DNA of 29,592 nt from an uncultured Ruminococcus sp. (GCA_900553885.1 USFD01000038.1:1-29592), one strand, 5' to 3'. Counted from the first letter of the stretch, positions 16,226 to 24,800 are shown. The notes: generated from the sequence alone by a model not told the origin. Numbers and translations: made by a program.

Positions 16226-17242
16226 TCAGCCGCCGATCCGGAACATTTCTCTGTTTTCCTTCTGTATGTCTTTCCCGTTTGCATCTTCATTCTTCTCTTC
16301 TTCTCCGAAATGATGACAGGCCGGCTTGCTGAGAACCGTCTGTATGACAGTCTCCTGTATCTGTCTGTCTGAGGCGCCTCCCCGAAGTAGCGCCTTTATG
16401 TCCGCTGCCGTCCCGTACTGAAGGCAGGGCTTAAGCAATCCTTCCGAGGTAAGCCTCAGACGGTTGCATGTACTGCAGAACTTATGACTGATCGCACTGA
16501 TAAAGCCGACCCTGCCCCGGAAGCCCGGGAAAAGAACATACTCTGCCGGTCCGTTTCCCAGCAGTTTTTCATATGGTCTGGAACTTCCAAACCGGCTTTC
16601 CAGTATTTTTTTTATATCCCCATTGCTTCTTCCTGCAGACTCTTTGCCCGGTCCGAAAGGCATCAGTTCAATAAAGCGGACGTCCACCGGGCACTTCCGG
16701 GCCAGACCCGCCAGCCGGAGAAGATCTTCGTCCGTCCCGTCTTCCAGAGGCACGCAGTTGATTTTCACCGGAAGTCCCGGACATCCAAGAGCCGCGTCCA
16801 GGCCTTCAAGCACCCGGTCCAGACTGCCGACACGGGTCACCTGGCGATACCTTTCCCCATCCAGAGTATCAAGGCTGATATTCACGGCATCCAGCCCATT
16901 AACTTTCAGATCCCGGATCTGTTCCTTCAGTTGTGTTCCGTTTGTTGTCAGCGTCACCTGTTCCACTCCCGGAATCTGTTTTAGTTTTCCTACAAGAAAA
17001 GGAAGGCCCCTGCGCACAAGGGGTTCTCCGCCTGTCAGTTTAATGCGGGATATTCCCAGCTCTGCCGCGATCCGGCAGAACCGCTCTATCTCGTCAAATG
17101 TCAGGATCTCATCATGGGGGACAGCCGGCACCCCTTCCTGCGGCATACAGTAAATGCAGCGCAGATTGCAGCGGTCTGTAACAGACACTCTTATATATTC
17201 AATTTTTCTGCCAAACTGATCCTGCAAGATTTTCTTTTGCAT
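16226..17242 (-). CDS. moaA: GTP 3',8-cyclase MoaA
   Basis: Radical SAM enzyme for the first step of molybdopterin synthesis (GTP to 3',8-cyclo-dihydro-GTP). The N-terminal cluster motif is C25, C29, C32 (RCNLRCIYC), followed by KLTGGEPL and TTNGT. A C-terminal cluster is built by FCSTCNRLRLTSEGLLKPC, and the conserved final GlyGly tail is present (RIGG). Length is 338 residues. An acidic/lysine-rich insert (EEEKNEDANGKDIQKEN) precedes the tail and is longer than usual. AAAGGAAA precedes the ATG. Order on the minus strand is moaC, mogA, moaA, MOSC. Confidence 0.96.
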   Translation of the reverse strand: MQKKILQDQFGRKIEYIRVSVTDRCNLRCIYCMPQEGVPAVPHDEILTFDEIERFCRIAAELGISRIKLTGGEPLVRRGLPFLVGKLKQIPGVEQVTLTTNGTQLKEQIRDLKVNGLDAVNISLDTLDGERYRQVTRVGSLDRVLEGLDAALGCPGLPVKINCVPLEDGTDEDLLRLAGLARKCPVDVRFIELMPFGPGKESAGRSNGDIKKILESRFGSSRPYEKLLGNGPAEYVLFPGFRGRVGFISAISHKFCSTCNRLRLTSEGLLKPCLQYGTAADIKALLRGGASDRQIQETVIQTVLSKPACHHFGEEEKNEDANGKDIQKENREMFRIGG

Positions 17243-17262
17243 GAATTTCCTTTCTTTTTAAA

Positions 17263-17781
17263 TTATTTTATTTCGACCGGCTCGTATCCGCATTCCCCTG
17301 TTCTCCCTGTCAGAACCGCCAGGCCGTGATCCAGAGAAGGAAGCACGGCCTCCAGATTCTCTTTGGCCGCTTTCGGGCTTCCCGGCAGATTGATAATCAG
17401 TGTCTCGTTCCGGATCACTGACACGCCCCGGCTCAACATAGCTCTGGGCGTAATCTGCAGAGACGCCAGGCGCATGGCCTCTGCAATCCCCGGGACATTC
17501 CGGGTCGCCACCGCCAGCGTAGCCTCAGGCGTACAGTCTCTGGGTGACAGGCCTGTCCCGCCTGTTGTGAAAATAATATCAACTCTTATTTCATCACACA
17601 ATTTATAAAGATACTTTTTAATTTCTTCAATCTCATCCGGAAGGAGTCCGGTTTCCACCACTTCATAGCCGGCCTGTCCAAGCATGTCACAGATCAGCGG
17701 GCCGCTTTTATCCTCTCTCTCTCCTGCATATCCTTTATCACTCAGCGTTACAACCGCTGCTCTCCATCTCTTTCCTTCCAT
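17263..17781 (-). CDS. mogA: Molybdopterin adenylyltransferase-type protein (MogA/MoaB)
   Basis: MoCF-domain protein of 172 residues that would adenylylate molybdopterin ahead of metal insertion. The fold motifs VVTLSDKGYAGEREDKSGP, IIFTTGGTGLSPRDCTPEA and IINLPGSPKAAKENL are present. MoaB and MogA cannot be separated safely by eye; the SPRD motif is common to both. It lies 15 bases after moaC and 20 before moaA. Confidence 0.9.
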   Translation of the reverse strand: MEGKRWRAAVVTLSDKGYAGEREDKSGPLICDMLGQAGYEVVETGLLPDEIEEIKKYLYKLCDEIRVDIIFTTGGTGLSPRDCTPEATLAVATRNVPGIAEAMRLASLQITPRAMLSRGVSVIRNETLIINLPGSPKAAKENLEAVLPSLDHGLAVLTGRTGECGYEPVEIK

Positions 17782-17796
17782 TTCTTCCGCCTCTTC

Positions 17797-18333
17797 CTAC
17801 ATCAGTTCAATTTCTCTGCGGCCGGACTCCTTTCCCGCCCGGCGGTCTCTGTCCCCGTGACGGTCATTATATACATTTCCACTCTTTCCGCCCGTCTTTT
17901 TCACCAGGTAGATCTCCCCGATCTCCATTGTCTTATCCAGCGCCTTGCACATATCATAAATCGTCAGCAGAGCCACGCTCACACCTGTCAGCGCTTCCAT
18001 CTCAACTCCCGTTTTTCCCGTTACTTTCACCGTACAGGTACAGATAATCGAACATTCGTCCTCATCCATGTCAAAATGGATTCTGCAGTTGGTCAGGGGC
18101 AGAATGTGACACATGGGAATCAGTTCCCAGGTCCGCTTTGCTCCCATAATTCCCGCCGTGGCCGCCACGCCGAGAACATCTCCTTTTCCTATATTTCCCG
18201 TTCTGACCGCCTGAAATACTTCCCGGCTGACCAGTATTTTTCCGGTGGCGGACGCTTCCCGGAGCGTCTCCTCCTTGCCGGTCACATCCACCATAACCGC
18301 TTTGCCGTTTTCGTCAAAATGTGTAAATCCCAT
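17797..18333 (-). CDS. moaC: Cyclic pyranopterin monophosphate synthase MoaC
   Basis: Converts the MoaA product into cyclic pyranopterin monophosphate. Family motifs are FDENGKAVMVDVTGKEET, the active-site segments AKRTWELIPMCHILPLT and GVEMEALTGVSVALLTIYDMCKA, and a final KKTGGKSG. The normal protein ends near residue 155; here a charged tail (DRHGDRDRRAGKESGRRE) extends it to 178 residues. An AAAGGGG site lies upstream of the ATG. No moaD, moaE or moeA is present in the window. Confidence 0.95.
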   Translation of the reverse strand: MGFTHFDENGKAVMVDVTGKEETLREASATGKILVSREVFQAVRTGNIGKGDVLGVAATAGIMGAKRTWELIPMCHILPLTNCRIHFDMDEDECSIICTCTVKVTGKTGVEMEALTGVSVALLTIYDMCKALDKTMEIGEIYLVKKTGGKSGNVYNDRHGDRDRRAGKESGRREIELM

Positions 18334-18351
18334 ACTGCATTATCCCCTTTA

Positions 18352-18951
18352 TTATACTTCTGATCCGGACTGTTCCTGCAGATCTTCTGTGTCATCCAGG
18401 AATCCGTTTGTTCCGATCCACACTTTTTCGTCCATGTTAAGCAGCTCAGCCTCAAGCCAGTGCAGTCCTTCCATAGAAGGATCTTCTTTATCTGTAATCT
18501 TCCATCCGTATGCTACTTTATAATATCTGACCGTATCCCGGCCGTCCTCCTCTTCCGAAGCAACCTCCACTTTTATATAAGGGATCTGAGGTCTGACCGT
18601 CCAGTCCGTAATCTCACCGGATTCGATGGACTGGTCTCCCGATGCGGAATCTTCAATATCTGAGGAAAGATATACATCGCATTGAACGAACTGCATCAGC
18701 TCTTCGATCTGGCCGTCAATCTCTTCATTTTCCTTTACCTTGTCGCAGAACAGTTCTTTCAGCCCTTCTCTGTCATGCTCGGTCAGACAGCGGATAATTT
18801 CCTCCGACATAGGATGAATCTTCTCCGCCTCTTCCGACATCATCCCCGTCAGCTGCAGCGCCCGCAGCCGGGAACAGGACGTCAGACACAACATTGCAGA
18901 CAGCGCCAGAAACACCGAAGCCGCTCTTTTAAAAATGCACTTCCCGTACAT
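18352..18951 (-). CDS. DUF5104-type lipoprotein
   Basis: A 199-residue predicted lipoprotein: basic start (MYGKCIFKRAA), hydrophobic stretch, lipobox LTSC, then a helical region and a mixed domain with QIPYIKVEVASEEEDGRDTVRYYKVAYGWKI and a GLHWLEAELL segment. This resembles the DUF5104 lipoproteins common in Lachnospiraceae, whose function is unknown. A GAGAGGG site lies about 12 bases before the chosen ATG (18949-18951), and a longer in-frame start cannot be excluded. It is 18 bases upstream of moaC, but a functional link is not evident. Confidence 0.75.
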   Translation of the reverse strand: MYGKCIFKRAASVFLALSAMLCLTSCSRLRALQLTGMMSEEAEKIHPMSEEIIRCLTEHDREGLKELFCDKVKENEEIDGQIEELMQFVQCDVYLSSDIEDSASGDQSIESGEITDWTVRPQIPYIKVEVASEEEDGRDTVRYYKVAYGWKITDKEDPSMEGLHWLEAELLNMDEKVWIGTNGFLDDTEDLQEQSGSEV

Positions 18952-19133
18952 AAAAACACCGTCCCTCTCACCGCCAGAAAACACACGCCCGGGAAAGCCT
19001 TTCCCGCCCATACACTATAACGATCATACCACATCCGGGGGAAGATTTGTAGATGTGAAATTCGAAATTATAGGCGACATGGTACCGAAGAAGAGTCCGA
19101 AAACGCCGGAATACTAACAACCAATAAATCGTA

Positions 19134-19343
19134 TTTGGAGAACGGCTGCGGGGCAGTTCAGCTCCGTTCCTCGGAATAGTAAAACTACAAAACCCCTGGC
19201 ATAGGCTAAAAGCAGGATTTTCAATGGAAACTCACGTTCTGCTCGAACAATTCCATTGAAAATCCTAACGCCTGCATCCGGGGTTTTAAGTTTTACTAAA
19301 TTCCGCTCCAAGTCACTGAACTGCCCCGCAGCCGTTCTCCAAA
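19134..19343 (+). repeat. Structured hairpin element, copy A
   Basis: A 210-base near-palindrome. From outside in: a perfect 28-bp arm (19134-19161 with 19316-19343); a conserved unpaired CTCCGTTCC; a 9-bp stem AGTAAAACT plus GGAAT/ATTCC; a stem AAAACCCC/GGGGTTTT that continues imperfectly to AGGC/GCCT; an internal loop with TAAAA and CTAACG; a 15-bp stem ending CAATGGA/TCCATTG; and an apical loop beginning AACTCACGTTC. Copy B (19651-19859, opposite strand) is aligned to it almost without gaps. Stem positions differ in compensating pairs, while loops are identical. It could be a structured RNA or a hairpin-forming DNA element; I do not recognise it. Confidence 0.85.
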
Positions 19344-19650
19344 AATTTCATTCGACCGTCCGTATTCCTGCATTTTCTGCTTTCATCCAATCGGCACTGT
19401 CACCCATAATCCCAAATTCAACAGACAGAAAGAACCGAAGACAGAACTTCACACGCTGCCATCCCTCCGAATCCCGATCTGCCATTCTGAAGCAGGCTAT
19501 TTCCGTTTTCAATAAACCGGCCGGAAAACAGATACCCTCAGGCAATAAAGTTCCGTTTTCTTTTGTTTTGGCGGGAATCGGAATCTGATGGGAATACCGC
19601 TGCCCGGATGCGCGCAGAAAACAGCGGAATACAGACGGATGGATGCGCCT
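19344..19650. other. Spacer between element copies, including shared tails
   Basis: No credible gene: open frames here are short, lack ribosome binding sites and have no recognisable product. The first 45 or so bases after copy A and, on the other strand, after copy B are homologous without gaps: the 13-base motif CCGTCCGTATTCC (19356-19368) matches CCGTCTGTATTCC (complement of 19626-19638), TTTTCTGC (19373-19380) matches at 19614-19621, and CATCC at 19384 matches at 19606-19610, all at identical distances from the core. So the element is about 255 bases or more. The middle (about 19420-19570) is unique. Confidence 0.7.
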
Positions 19651-19859
19651 TTCGGAGATCAGATGCGGAAATTCTGAGCGACTTTGAAGCGGAATTTAGT
19701 AAAACTTAACACCCTGAATACAGGCGTTAGAATTATCAATGGAGCTGTGAACGGAACGTGAGTTTCCATTGATAATTCTGTTTTTAGCCTGTATTCAGGG
19801 TGTTGTAGTTTTACTATTCCGCGGAACGGAGTTCAGAATTTCCGCATCTGATCTCCGAA
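19651..19859 (-). repeat. Structured hairpin element, copy B
   Basis: Second copy, on the minus strand, 209 bases, tail to tail with copy A. The outer arms (19833-19859 with 19651-19677) pair over about 25 bases but differ in sequence from copy A at many positions. The middle stem is a perfect 18-bp helix AACACCCTGAATACAGGC with its complement, and the inner stem is AGAATTATCAATGGA with its complement. Identical to copy A are CTCCGTTCC, GGAATAGTAAAACTACAA, AATGGAAACTCACGTTC, CTAACGCCTG and AAGTTTTACTAAATTCCGC. Between it and the ABC gene (19860-19932) I see nothing. Confidence 0.85.
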
Positions 19860-19932
19860 TACGGTTCTCGCCGGTTCTGCATTCTGATGTTTCAGACCTC
19901 AGCCCCACATCCGTATCCCGTCAGAGCCAGAT

Positions 19933-21771
19933 TTACGCGCAGCTCTGATCAGCGGATTCGAACTGGGAGTTATAAAGATCTGCGTAGAACCCGCCTTTTG
20001 CCAGGAGTTCTTCGTGTCTTCCCTGTTCCACGATATCGCCGTCTTTCATGACCAGTATCAGATCCGCGTCCCGGATGGTTGACAGTCTGTGGGCGATAAT
20101 GAAGCTTGTGCGTCCTTTCATCAGGTTATCCATTGCCTTCTGGATGAGTACTTCGGTTCTTGTATCTACAGAACTGGTCGCTTCATCCAGAATAAGGATC
20201 TTGGGATCCGCCAGGATGGCTCTTGCAATGGTAAGGAGCTGCTTCTGTCCCTGAGAGACATTGCTTGCCTCTTCATTCAGCTCCATATTGTAGCCTCCGG
20301 GCAGGGTCTGTACGAAGCGGTGTACATGGGCGGCTTTCGCAGCCTGGATCACTTCTTCGTCTGTGGCGTCAAGTCTGCCGTAACGGATGTTTTCCATGAT
20401 TGTACCATGGAACAGCCAGGTATCCTGGAGCACCATTCCGAACATTTCCCTTAAGTCGCTGCGGTTAAACTCCCGCAGATCGTGTCCGTCGATCCGGATG
20501 GATCCGCTGTTTACATCATAGAACCGCATAAGCAGCTTGATCATAGTAGTTTTTCCTGCTCCGGTAGGACCTACAATAGCAATCTTCTGGCCTTCTTTCA
20601 CATTTGCAGAAAAGTCATTAATGATAATTCTGTCCGGATTGTATCCGAAATGTACATGATCGAACTGTACATTTCCCTGCAGTCCTTCTGTAGATACCGG
20701 ATTTGGCACTGTCTGTTCCTCTTCTTCCTCTTCCAGGAATTCAAACACTCTTTCCGACGCGGCTGCTGTGGACTGGAGCATGTTTGCCACCTGCGCCACC
20801 TGCTGAATAGGCTGGGTAAAGTTTCTGACATACTGGATAAAGGACTGGATATCACCGACCTCAATTGTGTTACGGATTGTCAGATATCCGCCCAGTATGG
20901 CTACCGCCACATATCCCAGGTTGCCCACGAACTGCATAACCGGCATCATCATTCCGGAAAAAAACTGAGATTTCCATGCGGAGTCATACAGCTTTCCGTT
21001 TGTCCTGTTGAATTCTCCGATTACGTCTTCTTCTTTATTAAACGCCTTGATAATGCTGTGGCCGCTGTAGATTTCTTCTACCTGTCCGTTTACATTTCCA
21101 AGGTATTCCTGCTGTCCCCGGAAATATTTCTGGGAATGCTTCATTACAAATGAAATCAGCAGCACGGATACCGGAAGCAGAAGCAGCGCCACCAGCGTCA
21201 TCAGCGGGCTGATGGAGAGCATCATGATAAGGACGCCGATAATTGTTGTCACGGATGTGATCAGCTGGGTTGCGCTCTGGTTCAGGCTCTGTCCCAGTGT
21301 ATCCACATCATTTGTCACACGGGAGAGCACTTCGCCCACCGGCTTTGTGTCAAAATAATTCATTGGCATACGGTTGATCTTTTCCGAAATCTCTTTGCGC
21401 AGCCGATAGGTGGTTTTCTGTGATACACCTGTCATAATGATTCCCTGTATGAAGGAACAAAGCGCGCTGATTACATACAGTCCCAGCGTAATCAGAAGGA
21501 TTCTTCCGATTTTCCCGAAATCCATTCCGCTTCCGCCGGACACTGTACTGACCAGACCATTGAAGATCTCGGTTGTTGCCTTTCCCAGAATCTTCGGGCC
21601 TGCAATATTGAATATTGTACCGCATACAGCAAAAACAGCGACAAAAAACATGTGTACTTTAAACGCACTCATATACCGGAACAGCTTTTTAATGGTGCCT
21701 TTGAAATCCTTTGCGTTCTCGCCGGACATGCCGCCGCCATGCATTCCTCTTCCCATTGGTCCTCTAGCCAT
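19933..21771 (-). CDS. ABC exporter half, canonical NBD with degenerate signature
   Basis: A 612-residue type IV ABC exporter half-transporter: a Gly/Met-rich N-terminus, about six membrane spans (40-335) and one ATPase domain with Walker A GPTGAGKTT (401-409), signature VSQGQ (505-509, not the normal SGGQ) and Walker B ILILDEATSSVD with catalytic Glu530. It pairs with the 759-residue subunit upstream: its catalytic Glu completes the active site, while its altered signature contributes to the inactive one. This is the pattern of heterodimeric multidrug exporters (BmrCD, LmrCD, TM287/288). The start overlaps the other subunit by eight bases, behind an AAGGAGGTG site. Substrate unknown. Confidence 0.93.
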   Translation of the reverse strand: MARGPMGRGMHGGGMSGENAKDFKGTIKKLFRYMSAFKVHMFFVAVFAVCGTIFNIAGPKILGKATTEIFNGLVSTVSGGSGMDFGKIGRILLITLGLYVISALCSFIQGIIMTGVSQKTTYRLRKEISEKINRMPMNYFDTKPVGEVLSRVTNDVDTLGQSLNQSATQLITSVTTIIGVLIMMLSISPLMTLVALLLLPVSVLLISFVMKHSQKYFRGQQEYLGNVNGQVEEIYSGHSIIKAFNKEEDVIGEFNRTNGKLYDSAWKSQFFSGMMMPVMQFVGNLGYVAVAILGGYLTIRNTIEVGDIQSFIQYVRNFTQPIQQVAQVANMLQSTAAASERVFEFLEEEEEEQTVPNPVSTEGLQGNVQFDHVHFGYNPDRIIINDFSANVKEGQKIAIVGPTGAGKTTMIKLLMRFYDVNSGSIRIDGHDLREFNRSDLREMFGMVLQDTWLFHGTIMENIRYGRLDATDEEVIQAAKAAHVHRFVQTLPGGYNMELNEEASNVSQGQKQLLTIARAILADPKILILDEATSSVDTRTEVLIQKAMDNLMKGRTSFIIAHRLSTIRDADLILVMKDGDIVEQGRHEELLAKGGFYADLYNSQFESADQSCA

Positions 21772-24043
21772 TGCACTGCACCTCCTTTTCTCCTGCGCTG
21801 CCTGTTATCTTTTTCCTGTCTTCTCCGCTCTTTCCCTGATTTGCCAGTTCCGATTCGGACAACTGTGACGCGGCGATCTGACGGTATACTTCACAGGATT
21901 CAAGAAGCTCCTGATGGGTTCCCATTCCTGCGATTTTCCCTTCATCCAGTACAAGAATCTGATCGGCATTGAGAATCGTACTGATTCTCTGCGCCACAAT
22001 CAGCACAGTACTGTCCTTTGTTTTCTTTCGGAGCGCTTTTCTCAGCGTAACATCTGTCTTAAAGTCGAGAGCGGAAAAGCTGTCATCAAAAATAAATACT
22101 TCCGGATGTTTTGCTATCGCTCTGGCAATCGACAGCCTCTGTTTCTGGCCGCCTGATACATTGGAACCGCCCTGGGCGATAGGGCTTTGGTATCCCTCCG
22201 GCTTTTCTTCGATAAACTCTGCCGCCTGGGCGATTTCCGCCGCTTCCTTCATCTCAGCTTCACTGCCGTGAGGATTGCCGAACAGAATGTTGGAGGCAAT
22301 GTTGCCCGAGAAAAGCACGCCTTTCTGCGGTACAAATCCAAGCCGTTCTCTGAGTTCATGCTGGCTTACCTGACGGATATCCGCTCCGTCCAGAGTGATG
22401 GAGCCTTCCGTCACATCATAGAAACGGGGGATCAGGTTTACCAGCGTGGATTTTCCGCTTCCGGTACTGCCGATAATCGCGGTAGTTTTCCCCGGTTCCG
22501 CCGTAAATGATATATCATGAAGGACATTTTCATCCGCCCCCGGATACCGGAAGGACACATGGCTGAATGTGAGAACGCCTTTCTTGCTGCTGTCAAAGGA
22601 TGCCGGATGTTCCGGATCGTGGATCACAGTCTGACTGGACAGCACTTCCTCCACACGGTCCGCCGCCACTGCCGCTCTGGGCAGCATAATGGAAAGCATG
22701 CACAGCATAAGGAATCCCATAATAATCTGCATGGTGTACTGAATAAATGCCATCATATCACCCACCTGCATCTGGCCATCACTTATACCGTGTGCGCCGT
22801 TCCACATGATAAGCACGGAAATGCCGTTCATTACCAGCATCATAACCGGCATCATAAAAGTCATGGCGCGGTTTACAAACAGGTTGGTCCGGGTCAGGTC
22901 CCGGTTGGCCCGGTCAAACCGCTCCTCCTCATGTTTCTGCGTACTGAAGGCACGGATTACCGACAGTCCGGTCAGGATCTCACGGGTAACCAGATTCAGT
23001 TTATCTACAAGATTCTGAAGAATCTTAAACTTCGGCATAGCCACAACAAAAAGTACCAGAATTACCAGTGCAATCAGAATGACAGCAAGGGCAATAATCC
23101 AGGACATGGATACATTGGTCTGGAATACCTGAATAATTCCGCCGATTGCCAGAATCGGCGCATACAGTACAATCCGCAGAAGCATTACCGTAAGCAGCTG
23201 AATCTGCTGGATATCATTGGTACTTCTCGTAATCAGAGAAGCCGTAGAGAAATGATCAAACTCATTGTTTGAGAATCCCACAACCTTGTGGAACACTCTG
23301 CTTCTCAGATCCCGGCCGGTAGCAGCGCCCACACGGGACGCCAGAAAGCCTACAAGAATACTTGCCGCCATTCCTAAAAAGGCCAGGCCAACCATTTTAC
23401 CGCCAGTCACAATCAGGTAGTGTATCTGAATATTGTCCATATCCATTCCCAGCTCTTCATAGGCAGACTGAACATAGGCCACTGCAGCCTGCTCCAGAAT
23501 GGTATCCGGCAGATCAGACAGCTGTTCATCCATCCTCTGCAGCATAGCTGCCCGCTGCTCTTCCGGAAGCATTTTCATAAGATCAAAAACAGACAGATCT
23601 TCTGTATCCGCCTGAGACGGCATATTCGCCTTCAGCTGTTCTTCTATCTGTTTTGTCATATCGCTTCCGGATTCAAATCCGGCGGTCAGCATCATGGGAC
23701 CCTGCAGAATTCCACTGAGCTCTTCCGTTTTTTTCTCACTGTCCGACACAGAGTCTTTCAGTACATAATCCTCCACATCATAAGTGCTGTCATCTTTCTC
23801 ATAAGCGTCAAGCACTGTCTTCTGATCCTCCGCCGGTACAAACAGGAGCAACTTCTCCATCTCATCTGCGGAGACGGCCTCGGGGATCTGATCCTCTACG
23901 CCCCCCTGCTGGATTCCTACATTTACAATATCCGATGTGTACGCAGGAAGCGACAGATCACAGTAGGCCTGTATAAACAATATTACAATAATCGCAATCA
24001 GAGCTTTCCAGTGCTCTGCCGCATATTTGAATAAGTTTTTCAT
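21764..24043 (-). CDS. ABC exporter half, degenerate Walker B, large external insert
   Basis: Partner half-transporter of 759 residues. After membrane span 1 (about 13-28) comes an unusually long, mostly acidic insert (about residues 45-210, helical, rich in Glu/Asp/Gln) before span 2; by topology it faces outside. The C-terminal ATPase domain has Walker A GSTGSGKST, a normal signature VSGGQ and Walker B VFIFDDSFSALD in which the catalytic Glu is Asp. This makes one of the two ATP sites degenerate, complementary to the 612-residue subunit. It overlaps marR by four bases (ATGA), so the regulator and both halves form one operon. Drug or peptide export is likely, but the substrate is unknown. 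Confidence 0.93.
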   Translation of the reverse strand: MKNLFKYAAEHWKALIAIIVILFIQAYCDLSLPAYTSDIVNVGIQQGGVEDQIPEAVSADEMEKLLLFVPAEDQKTVLDAYEKDDSTYDVEDYVLKDSVSDSEKKTEELSGILQGPMMLTAGFESGSDMTKQIEEQLKANMPSQADTEDLSVFDLMKMLPEEQRAAMLQRMDEQLSDLPDTILEQAAVAYVQSAYEELGMDMDNIQIHYLIVTGGKMVGLAFLGMAASILVGFLASRVGAATGRDLRSRVFHKVVGFSNNEFDHFSTASLITRSTNDIQQIQLLTVMLLRIVLYAPILAIGGIIQVFQTNVSMSWIIALAVILIALVILVLFVVAMPKFKILQNLVDKLNLVTREILTGLSVIRAFSTQKHEEERFDRANRDLTRTNLFVNRAMTFMMPVMMLVMNGISVLIMWNGAHGISDGQMQVGDMMAFIQYTMQIIMGFLMLCMLSIMLPRAAVAADRVEEVLSSQTVIHDPEHPASFDSSKKGVLTFSHVSFRYPGADENVLHDISFTAEPGKTTAIIGSTGSGKSTLVNLIPRFYDVTEGSITLDGADIRQVSQHELRERLGFVPQKGVLFSGNIASNILFGNPHGSEAEMKEAAEIAQAAEFIEEKPEGYQSPIAQGGSNVSGGQKQRLSIARAIAKHPEVFIFDDSFSALDFKTDVTLRKALRKKTKDSTVLIVAQRISTILNADQILVLDEGKIAGMGTHQELLESCEVYRQIAASQLSESELANQGKSGEDRKKITGSAGEKEVQCNG

Positions 24044-24492
24044 ACCTCTTCTTTCCTTTCATAATTTTCCAGATTATCCTTAACCTGCAGCATCAGTCTT
24101 CGGAACAGAAGCTGCTCCTCCAGGCTCATGCCTCCCAGGATGATCTCATCCATTCTTTTTCCTACATCTTTGACTGACTGAATACAGGATTTGCCCCGTT
24201 CTGCCAGAGTAAGACGCATCACCCTCTGATCTGATTTATCCGGTTCCCTGGTAATATACCCCTCCCGCTCCATCTTCTGAATCGCTGAAGTGATGGACGG
24301 GGCAGTCATATTCAGCTCCCGTGCCAGTTCCTTCTGAGAAATTGACTTTCTGCGGTGAAGAGTAAAAAGAATCGCTGCCTGGCTGCGGTTCAGATCAAAC
24401 TCCTGATACATACATTTCGCTGTATTCAGCATCTTATGCAGAACAATGCCCATAATTCCCATCAGCGGAATATCATTTGTTTCACAGCTCAT
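24040..24492 (-). CDS. MarR family regulator of the ABC exporter operon
   Basis: Winged-helix repressor of 150 residues. Dimerisation helices flank the DNA-binding part (KSISQKELARELNMTAPSITSAIQKMEREGYITREPD, followed by the wing motif DQRVMRLTLAERG). First gene of the exporter operon, with four-base overlap to the ABC subunit. A GGAGGGAAGG site precedes the ATG. The palindrome at 24566-24583, upstream, is the likely autoregulatory operator (inference). Confidence 0.92.
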   Translation of the reverse strand: MSCETNDIPLMGIMGIVLHKMLNTAKCMYQEFDLNRSQAAILFTLHRRKSISQKELARELNMTAPSITSAIQKMEREGYITREPDKSDQRVMRLTLAERGKSCIQSVKDVGKRMDEIILGGMSLEEQLLFRRLMLQVKDNLENYERKEEV

Positions 24493-24565
24493 TTCCTTCC
24501 CTCCATAATAATTTCCCTGTTCTTTCCGCAGGTTTGGCAGTTCATCCGCCGGTGCGCGGAAATTA

Positions 24566-24583
24566 TTTAGTTAGACAACTAAA
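24566..24583 (-). promoter_or_regulatory. Probable MarR operator
   Basis: Inverted repeat TTTAGTT-AGAC-AACTAAA, 74 to 91 bases upstream of marR, in the style of MarR operators. It lies in an AT-rich stretch (24493-24816 has no gene) where the exporter promoter should be; I could not pick -35 and -10 boxes with confidence. Bases 24640-24750 show nothing further. Confidence 0.65.
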
Positions 24584-24753
24584 CAATAGACTAGTATTTC
24601 TGCATAAAAAAAGCAAGTAAAAAAATATAATTTCACATTTTTTTCATACTTTTTATATAATTTTAGTTTTGCCACCGAATTATTTTCCCGGAAGCAAAAG
24701 ACGTTTTGATGAAACCGTCCGGAGTACGTTCATGGCATTCCTCCTGCTGCCGG

Positions 24754-24783
24754 TTGACAGTTTAACCTCCGTGGTGGTATATT
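24754..24783 (+). promoter_or_regulatory. Promoter of second marR
   Basis: TTGACA (24754-24759), 18-base spacer, TATATT (24778-24783). The operator palindrome starts at the next base, covering the transcription start region. Confidence 0.75.
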
Positions 24784-24800
24784 ATCTCATAGTATGAGAT
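24784..24800 (+). promoter_or_regulatory. Operator palindrome ATCTCATA-G-TATGAGAT
   Basis: Perfect 8-bp inverted repeat around one base, directly after the -10 box and just before the AAGGAG ribosome binding site of the marR gene at 24817. Position and symmetry suggest autorepression. Its sequence differs from the TTTAGTT operator of the other MarR gene, so the two regulators should not cross-talk (inference). Confidence 0.75.

Noticed and set aside
19114..19588. Short open frames of 65 and 110 residues within copy A and the spacer.
   Set aside because: They run through the hairpin arms, lack ribosome binding sites, and the base pattern is explained by RNA-like structure.
19134..19859. Integron attC sites or a CRISPR array.
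   Set aside because: The attC core rule is not met (no proper RYYYAAC/GTTRRRY pairs), and there are only two inverted copies with no regular spacers.
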